From Nocardioides potassii (lineage in GTDB: Bacteria; Actinomycetota; Actinomycetes; Propionibacteriales; Nocardioidaceae), in contig NZ_JAKJHZ010000009.1 in NCBI RefSeq assembly GCF_021648885.1, positions 372,001 to 436,000 on the forward strand: a stretch of DNA of 64,000 nucleotides, read 5' to 3'. Of the stretch, positions 58,588 through 64,000 are shown in pieces; position 1 is the first letter of the stretch; each line of letters begins with the position of its first letter. A program made the position numbers and the translations under genes. A model generated the notes under the pieces. That model made no database searches and was not told the DNA's origin. It worked only from the letters and a program-made list of their open reading frames with translations.

Positions 58588-59367
58588 TCAGCCCTGGACG
58601 GGCGAGGTGGCCATGTCGTCGACCAGCCACGTGCCGTCGACGAGCTGCATCGAGAGCGTCACCTGGTCCTTGTAGACGACCGGCTCGGGGTTGAGCTTGT
58701 TGGTGGTCGGGCGGTCCACGAAGACCAGCACCTGCACCCGGTCGTCGGAGGCACGGACGATCCCCGAGGCGACCACGGAGGCGGTCACCTTGGTCTGCGT
58801 CTCGGGCGCGTTCTCCTCCAGGACCGTGAAGAGCTTGTCGTACTCCTGGCGGTAGCTGCCCGTCATCAGCGCCTGGGCGGCCTTCTGGTCCTCGTCGAGG
58901 TGCTCGTAGTCGTAGGACAGCACCGGCACGACGGCTCGCTCGGCCGCCACCTGCGCCGCGCGCGCGGCGGAGTCGTCTCCTCCGCCGTCGCGGGCGACCC
59001 ACGTCCAGACGGTGGCCACGACCAGGCCCGCCGCCAGGAGCCCGAGCCCGATGAGCAGCCAGCCGGGCACGCCGGACTTCTCCGGTCGTGGCCTCGTGAC
59101 GGGCGCCGGGGCGCCGTCCTCGACCAGCGGGGCGGTGGTCTCGGCCGCGGCCTCGCCCTCCTCGTCCTCGCGTGCCGGGTGCTCGACGTCGTACGACGCC
59201 CGCGCGGCGGGGTCGAGGAGGACCTTCGCGGCCCGGTTGAGGGCATCGAAGCGGCGCTCGCCCGGGTCGAGGTCGGCGATCTGGAACTTCCAGGCCGCAC
59301 GGATCTCGTCGGCGGAGGCGTCGCGGGGGACGCCGAGGACGTCGTACCAGGTGGGGGCGTCGCTCAC
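58588..59367 (-). CDS. J-domain-like/Mce-associated membrane protein (259 aa)
   Basis: The N-terminus (about 5-60) has the shape of a DnaJ J-domain: TWYDVLGVPRDASADEIRAAW then LNRAAKVLLDPAARASYD. The HPD tripeptide that stimulates Hsp70 is missing (ADLDPGE stands there). An acidic linker, one membrane helix (about 102-124) and an Mce-associated domain with the usual VDGTWLVDDM end follow. It is coupled to the preceding Mas gene by GTGA. It probably belongs to the Mce lipid transporter complex. A J-domain that cannot activate Hsp70 suggests a binding-only role. Confidence 0.85.
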   Translation of the reverse strand: MSDAPTWYDVLGVPRDASADEIRAAWKFQIADLDPGERRFDALNRAAKVLLDPAARASYDVEHPAREDEEGEAAAETTAPLVEDGAPAPVTRPRPEKSGVPGWLLIGLGLLAAGLVVATVWTWVARDGGGDDSAARAAQVAAERAVVPVLSYDYEHLDEDQKAAQALMTGSYRQEYDKLFTVLEENAPETQTKVTASVVASGIVRASDDRVQVLVFVDRPTTNKLNPEPVVYKDQVTLSMQLVDGTWLVDDMATSPVQG

Positions 59368-60017
59368 GGCGTGCTCCCCTCGGTCGGGTCGCCCTGCGGC
59401 GTGATGGTGCCGCCCTCGTCGTCGGCGCTCGTGACCGGCGAGAAGTCGTCGACGAGCCACTTCCCGTCGATCACCACGAGGTCCACGAGGAAGCGGAACG
59501 GCAGCGGCTCCTGGTCGACGGTGGTCGCCTTCTTGCCGGTGCCTTGCTCGTAGCTGTCGGTGAACGCGCCGGCGACCAGGACGCGGGCGGAGTCGTCGTC
59601 GATGGACGACACGGCGGTCGCGAAGACGTCGGCGGTGCGGGTGATGCCACCCTGCGCGACGAGCTGCTCGGCGGTGCCGACCTCCTTCTCGAAGTCGGCC
59701 GCGAACTTCGGCGTGATCACCTCGCGCACCTGGTCGCGGTAGGCCGGCATCTGCCCGGAGTCGTCGACCATGTCGGGGCTGTAGGTGCCGAGCCGCTTCA
59801 CGAACTGGTCGGTGAGGCTCATCGCCTCCTCGCGCTCGGCGGGCAGGTCGAGGCCTCCGTCGGCCGACGCGCGGTCGGAGACGGACAGCCAGACGAGGAG
59901 CGCGACGCAGACGACCACCACCAGCGCCAGCGCGGAGGCGATCAAGACCCGGACCCGCGGAGTCAGGGTCTGCGTCAGTCGCGAGCCAGCAGGGGCTGGA
60001 GGTAGAGCCACTTCCAC
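59364..60017 (-). CDS. Mce-associated membrane protein (217 aa)
   Basis: A short cytosolic N-terminus, one membrane helix (about 25-46) and an outside NTF2-like Mce-associated domain, ending VVIDGKWLVDDFSPV. Such proteins are encoded at the ends of mce operons and stabilise the Mce complex. The GTG start overlaps the mceF stop region by 43 nt, and the gene is coupled to the J-domain gene after it. A later start (GTG at codon 3) is possible. Confidence 0.86.
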   Translation of the reverse strand: MEVALPPAPAGSRLTQTLTPRVRVLIASALALVVVVCVALLVWLSVSDRASADGGLDLPAEREEAMSLTDQFVKRLGTYSPDMVDDSGQMPAYRDQVREVITPKFAADFEKEVGTAEQLVAQGGITRTADVFATAVSSIDDDSARVLVAGAFTDSYEQGTGKKATTVDQEPLPFRFLVDLVVIDGKWLVDDFSPVTSADDEGGTITPQGDPTEGSTP

Positions 60018-61264
60018 GTCTCCTCTCCGAGGCTGGGCGGGGCCACGCTACCGGCGCGCTCCAGCCGGGCCACCTCGGCGGGGTCGGAGGTCAGGGCGCC
60101 GCTCTGGGGGTCGTAGGCGAAGTCGGCGGTGCCCCAGCCGGTGGCCGGTCGCGGCGACTGGATGTTCTGGGCGCCGCGCGCGTTGGACTTCGACGCCGGC
60201 TCGGTGCAGCGCGTGTCCTCCTTCATCGGCCGGTTGCTGCCGTCGAGCGGCGAGCGACGGTCGGTGCCCTCGTAGCCCCCGTGGCACACCGGGGGGTCCT
60301 GCGTGAGGATCATCCCGAAGTGGGCGTCGTAGAGGCCCGTGCCCGGCGACTTGGCCACGACGGTGTAGCCGCCCTCCACCACGTAGGGGTAGATCACGAG
60401 CAGCTGCTGGATGCCGTCGAGGTGCTTGACGACGACCTCGCCGGTGGTGACCAGGTTGTTGATGAGCTCGCCGAGCTCGACCTCGTTGTCCTCGAGGAAG
60501 ACGCGGAGCTCGTTGGCGCCGAGCGATCCGTTGTCGATGAGCCGGCGCAGGTCCTTGTCGTGGTCGGCGACCGTCGTGGAGAACGTCGACAGGTCGCGCG
60601 CGAAGCGGCGGAACGCCCGTTCGGAGTCGATCTGCCCGTTGAGCACGGTGTTGCTGTCACGGATCAGGTCGACGGTCACGTCGAAGTTCTGCTGGGCGGT
60701 GGTGATGAACGAGCTGCTGCTGTCGAGGATCGTCTGTAGGTCCTCGCCGGCCCCGTTGAAGGCCAGCCCGAACTCCGAGGTGACCGTGCGGAGGTCGTCC
60801 TGGTCGACGCTGCGCACCGTCTCGTCGAGGTGGGTGAGGAGGGTGTCGGTCGCGATCGGGACCGCCGTACGGTCACGGGCGATCTCGGAGCCGTCGCGCA
60901 GGTAGGGACCCTTGTCGCTCTGCGGCTGCAGCTCGACGTACTGCTCACCGACCGCCGACCGGTTGCCGACCAGGGCCGTCGCGTCGGCGGGGATGTCGGC
61001 GTGGTCGTTGTCGATGTCGAGGACGATGTCGACGCCGTCCTTCGTCAGGTCGAGCCGGTCGACCTGGCCGACCCGCACGCCCCGGTAGGACACCTCGGCA
61101 CCGGCGAACGCTCCACCGGAGTCGGCGAAGTGCGCCACGACGGTGTAGCTCTGGTCGAGGAACACGCGGTCGAGCCGTGCGTAGCGGGCGCCGACGAAGC
61201 TCACGCCGACCAGGGTGATGAGCGCGAAGACGAGCAGCTGGAGCTTGGTCCGACGGGTGATCAT
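59975..61264 (-). CDS. mceF: Mce protein, MceF position (429 aa)
   Basis: An N-terminal membrane helix (about 8-27) is followed by an MCE/MlaD domain (about 38-120: YTVVAHFADSGGAFAGAEVSYRGVRVGQV). A long helical region then forms part of the lipid tunnel, and a C-terminal Pro/Gly-rich tail follows. It starts 4 nt inside the mceE stop (ATGA) and is followed by two Mce-associated genes. It is the sixth member by position. It takes part in lipid or sterol import across the envelope. Confidence 0.92.
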   Translation of the reverse strand: MITRRTKLQLLVFALITLVGVSFVGARYARLDRVFLDQSYTVVAHFADSGGAFAGAEVSYRGVRVGQVDRLDLTKDGVDIVLDIDNDHADIPADATALVGNRSAVGEQYVELQPQSDKGPYLRDGSEIARDRTAVPIATDTLLTHLDETVRSVDQDDLRTVTSEFGLAFNGAGEDLQTILDSSSSFITTAQQNFDVTVDLIRDSNTVLNGQIDSERAFRRFARDLSTFSTTVADHDKDLRRLIDNGSLGANELRVFLEDNEVELGELINNLVTTGEVVVKHLDGIQQLLVIYPYVVEGGYTVVAKSPGTGLYDAHFGMILTQDPPVCHGGYEGTDRRSPLDGSNRPMKEDTRCTEPASKSNARGAQNIQSPRPATGWGTADFAYDPQSGALTSDPAEVARLERAGSVAPPSLGEETWKWLYLQPLLARD

Positions 61265-62736
61265 CGCTGCACCATCCCGGGGACGAGGAGGCTGACGAGT
61301 GCGGGGTCGTAGAGCTCGGTCAGCTCGCGCACCGTGGGTCCGCGTCGCGCGTCGGGCGGCGAGGTCCTCCCTGCCCCTGGTCTGTTCAACCCGCCGAGGA
61401 CCGGGACGCTCGGGAGGCCGGTGGGAAGGGTGATGGTCGGCAGCGGCGGGAGGCTGGTCGGGATGGATGGGGTCGGCAGGGCCGTGTCACCGCCGCAGAG
61501 ACCGGGCACGGGGTACTGCTGGCAGACCGCCGAGATGACCGACCCGGGCAGGCCGAGGCAGGCGGTGACGTCACCGCGCTGGAGGCCCTCGAGGCACTTG
61601 TTGATCGCGGTGACCGCGTCCTGGCACAGCTTGCTGGTGTCGGGCAGCGGGCCGTCCTGCGGGAGCTGGCTCAGCGGGATGCACGCCTCCGTGGGCAGGC
61701 TGGTCGGCAGCTTGGTCGGGAGCTCCGAGGGCAGCGCGGTCAGGTCGATGTCGAGGGTGATCGAGAGGTTCGTGTAGTCACCCATGTGCAGGTTGCGCGC
61801 CACCTGCGGGTCGCGGCCGACCGACTCGTCGACGAAGGGGTAGGTCAGGAAGACGTTGAAGGCGTTGGTGAAGTCGTCACCCGACGCGGCGAGCTGCGTC
61901 AGGACCGGGTCGAGCCGCTGCAGCGAGGTGATCGTGGCGTCCTTGGACTCGGCGATGACGTCGACCGCGACCGAGGACAGCCGGTCGAGCGCCTTCAGCA
62001 TCTCCACGAGGTCGTCGCGCTGCCGATTGATCGAGTCGAGGGCGCTGGGCAGCTCCTCGAGGGCCTTGTCGATCGTCGGCAGCTGCTTCTCGGCGGCGAG
62101 GGCGAGCCGGTTGAGCGACTCGATCGCCTCGACGATGTCCTGCTTGTTCTCGTCGAGCTGACCGGTGAACACCCGCAGCTGCTCAAGGACCGAGCGGGCG
62201 GAGTCCTCCCGTCCGTCGAGAGCCTTGTTGAGCTCCTGGGTAATGGTCTTGAGCTGCGCGACCCCACCGCCGTTGAGGAGCAGGCTCAGCGCACCCAGGA
62301 CCTCCTCGACCTCCGGGTTGCGGCCGGAGCGGTCGATCGGGATGACGGCACCGTCCTTCATCCGGGTCGCGATCGCTCCCTCGTCGGGGGCCCGCAGCTC
62401 GACGAACTTCTCACCGAGCAGGCTGGTCTGGCGCAGCTCGGCGACGGCGTTGCCGGGCAGGTCGACATCGCCCCGGACCTGGACCGTGACGAGCGCCTGG
62501 TAGCCCTTCAGGTCGATCGCGGTCACCTTGCCGACGCTGACGTCGTTGACCTTGACCGTGGACTGGGGCACGAGGTCGAGCACGTCGGCGAACTCGATCT
62601 TGATGGTCATCGGGTCGTCGCCGACGTCCGGGCCACCCGGGAGCGGCAGCGAGTAGACGCTGGCGTCGCAGGCCGACATGAACATGGCCGCGAGCACCGC
62701 GCAGACCAGCGCCTTCCAGCGCACCATCCGCGTCAT
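61261..62736 (-). CDS. mceE: Mce lipoprotein, MceE position (491 aa)
   Basis: A lipoprotein signal with lipobox MSAC (Cys at about 23) is typical of the E subunit. An MCE domain follows (about 42-125), then a long helical region, then a Pro/Thr/Leu-rich low-complexity stretch (about 345-460) with several cysteines (CIPLSQL, CQDAVTAINKCLEGL, CLGLPGSVISAVCQQ, GLCGGD). Overlaps mceD and mceF by 4 nt at each end. Anchoring by lipid distinguishes it from its neighbours. Confidence 0.92.
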   Translation of the reverse strand: MTRMVRWKALVCAVLAAMFMSACDASVYSLPLPGGPDVGDDPMTIKIEFADVLDLVPQSTVKVNDVSVGKVTAIDLKGYQALVTVQVRGDVDLPGNAVAELRQTSLLGEKFVELRAPDEGAIATRMKDGAVIPIDRSGRNPEVEEVLGALSLLLNGGGVAQLKTITQELNKALDGREDSARSVLEQLRVFTGQLDENKQDIVEAIESLNRLALAAEKQLPTIDKALEELPSALDSINRQRDDLVEMLKALDRLSSVAVDVIAESKDATITSLQRLDPVLTQLAASGDDFTNAFNVFLTYPFVDESVGRDPQVARNLHMGDYTNLSITLDIDLTALPSELPTKLPTSLPTEACIPLSQLPQDGPLPDTSKLCQDAVTAINKCLEGLQRGDVTACLGLPGSVISAVCQQYPVPGLCGGDTALPTPSIPTSLPPLPTITLPTGLPSVPVLGGLNRPGAGRTSPPDARRGPTVRELTELYDPALVSLLVPGMVQR

Positions 62737-63884
62737 CGGTCCACCTCCGGGGCGACGAGGCCGCCGAGCGTCGGGTCGAAGACGTCCTGGGCGGGGAGCG
62801 TGTCGGGCTTGCCGAGCGCGGCGGGCCGGTTCTTGGGGAGGAGCTGGGTGATCGTGTTGCAGACCTGGCCGGACCGCTCCACCTGGCTGACGAAGCCGCA
62901 GAGCAGCGCGGCGGGGTCGTACTGGATCTGGTTGATGGCCTCACCGAGGTTCGCGCGGGTGTCGAGGGTCCCGGCCTGCGGGTTGTAGGTCAGCCCGAGG
63001 TTGTTGAGCGCCCCGGGCGCCACGTGGAGGATCTCGTCGAGGGAGTCGCGCTGGCGCACCAGCACCTTGGAGACCCGGTTGAGTCCGGTGATGTTGCGGC
63101 TGAGCGAGTCCTTGTTGTCCTCGACGAACGTCTTCACGTCCGTGAGCGCCGTCGAGAGGTTCTTCGTCGCCGCCACCAGCTCCTGGCGCTCCCCCGCGAG
63201 CATCGTCGAGACGTCGGCGAGGGACTGGTTGAACCGGCGGACCGTCTGGTCGTTGTCCGCCAGGGTCTTCATGAAGCCCTCGAGGGCCCGGACCGACCCG
63301 AAGAGCTCCTCCTTGTTGCCCGAGAGCGTTGCGCTGAGGCGGGAGAAGTCCTTGATCGTCTGACGGAACGTGGTGCCCTGGCCCCCGAAGTTGTCGGCCG
63401 TCACGGACAGCAGGTCGGACAGCGCGCCGTCCTTGTTGGCGCCGTTGGGACCGAGCGCCACGTTGAGCCGGTCGAGACTGTCGTAGATCTGGTCGAGCTC
63501 GAGCGGCTGCGAGGTCTGGTCGACGCTCAGCTCCGCCCCGTCGGCCAGCACGTCGCCGCTGCCGGAGTAGGCAGGCGTGAGCTGGACGTAGCGGTCGCCC
63601 ACCACCGCAGGCGCGATGATCACCGCCCGGGCGTCGGCCGGCAGCCTGACGCTGTCGTCGTACGTCATCGTGACCGTCACGTCGGTGCCGGTGGGCTCGA
63701 CCTTCGTCACGGTGCCCACCGGTACGCCGAGCACGCGGACGTCGCTGCCCTCGTAGACCGAGATCGCCCGCGGGAAGTGGGCGACGACCGTCCGGCCGGT
63801 GTCGCCACCGAAGACGCTGACGGCGGCCGCCACGACGAAGGCGAGCACGACGAGGGGGACGAGGAGGCGCTTCACGAGGTCCAT
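62733..63884 (-). CDS. mceD: Mce protein, MceD position (383 aa)
   Basis: One N-terminal membrane helix (about 5-25), then an MCE domain (about 32-115: RTVVAHFPRAISVYEGSDVRVLGVPVGTV) and a long coiled helical part (about 135-300). A short C-terminal segment with two cysteines (LLCGFVSQ and QVCNTI) ends it. It is followed by mceE with a 4-nt overlap and preceded by mceC with a 3-nt gap. Naming is by operon order. Confidence 0.9.
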   Translation of the reverse strand: MDLVKRLLVPLVVLAFVVAAAVSVFGGDTGRTVVAHFPRAISVYEGSDVRVLGVPVGTVTKVEPTGTDVTVTMTYDDSVRLPADARAVIIAPAVVGDRYVQLTPAYSGSGDVLADGAELSVDQTSQPLELDQIYDSLDRLNVALGPNGANKDGALSDLLSVTADNFGGQGTTFRQTIKDFSRLSATLSGNKEELFGSVRALEGFMKTLADNDQTVRRFNQSLADVSTMLAGERQELVAATKNLSTALTDVKTFVEDNKDSLSRNITGLNRVSKVLVRQRDSLDEILHVAPGALNNLGLTYNPQAGTLDTRANLGEAINQIQYDPAALLCGFVSQVERSGQVCNTITQLLPKNRPAALGKPDTLPAQDVFDPTLGGLVAPEVDR

Positions 63885-63887
63885 GGG

Positions 63888-64000
63888 TCAGCCCACCTGC
63901 GGGACGGGAGGGAAGTTGGAGATCCACGTGTCGAACCACGGGCCGTTGCCGAGCGTGTTGGCGAAGACGCGGTAGAACGGCGCCATCAGCCGCAGGCTGC
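63888..64000 (-). CDS. mceC: Mce protein, MceC position, C-terminal end (partial)
   Basis: Only the last 36 or so residues are in the window. They read LRLMAPFYRVFANTLGNG and end in PPVPQVG, which resembles the C-terminus of MceC-type proteins. The stop codon at 63888 lies 3 nt before the mceD start, so the operon continues from upstream. The rest of the mce operon must lie beyond the window. Confidence 0.8.
   Translation of the reverse strand, partial: SLRLMAPFYRVFANTLGNGPWFDTWISNFPPVPQVG

Overview
The window is chromosomal DNA of a high-GC Gram-positive bacterium. MshA (mycothiol synthesis), CarD, SenX3/RegX3/PhoU, the MEP pathway genes, an mce operon beside rpoBC, a DUF4032 protein and many leaderless genes point to Actinobacteria. 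My best inference is Nocardioides or a close relative; the genus is not proven. There is no prophage, integrase, transposase or CRISPR array. Foreign-looking material is limited to palindromic repeats and one DUF222/HNH gene.

Region by region. 0-5.3 kb: end of a sugar symporter, a PLP decarboxylase, ung, a DODA-type dioxygenase with palindromic upstream DNA, pdxY, and azlCD read towards pdxY. 5.4-9.7 kb: tRNA-Thr(TGT), a GH13 glycosidase, a DUF4032 kinase-like protein and a secreted protein. 9.7-13.7 kb (minus): metallophosphoesterase, rlmB, cysS. 13.8-20.8 kb: a 2330-residue secreted nuclease/5'-nucleotidase/Ig-repeat protein. 20.9-26 kb: C39-like peptidase, sulfite-oxidase-like molybdoenzyme, ispF-ispD, and on the opposite strand a degenerate second IspD behind carD. 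26-32 kb: UbiA-like prenyltransferase, lipoprotein, gpmA, a palindrome array, phoU divergent from senX3-regX3, and an EamA transporter. 32-40.6 kb: mshA-ybjN, RNase HI fused to an NTF2-like domain, an SDR, a racemase, an OFA-type MFS transporter with a 43-residue small subunit, a methyltransferase and a 27-residue peptide gene. 40.6-43 kb: a repeat cluster with the DUF222/HNH gene and a small hypothetical gene. 43-50.7 kb: nucleoside-diphosphate-sugar epimerase, aminoglycoside-phosphotransferase-like protein, Fe-dependent transhydrogenase, double Nudix protein, acyltransferases, geranylgeranyl-reductase-like flavoprotein and a DUF4232 protein. 50.8-58.4 kb (minus): rpoB and rpoC with their own promoter and terminator. 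58.6-64 kb (minus): mceC(partial)-D-E-F plus two Mce-associated proteins.

Three functional themes stand out. The first is phosphate: phoU and senX3-regX3 share a PHO-box-like sequence, and a secreted nuclease/nucleotidase that could release phosphate from DNA has a weaker one. The second is isoprenoids: ispD, ispF, a UbiA-like prenyltransferase and a geranylgeranyl-reductase-like enzyme. The third is repeats: two palindrome types sit in gaps, supply a stop codon, and lie in frame inside the HNH gene, whose start is also overlapped by a near-consensus SOS box.

Many genes at the head of a transcription unit have a TANNNT-type -10 only 6-7 nt before the start codon, so leaderless transcription seems to be the usual mode here.
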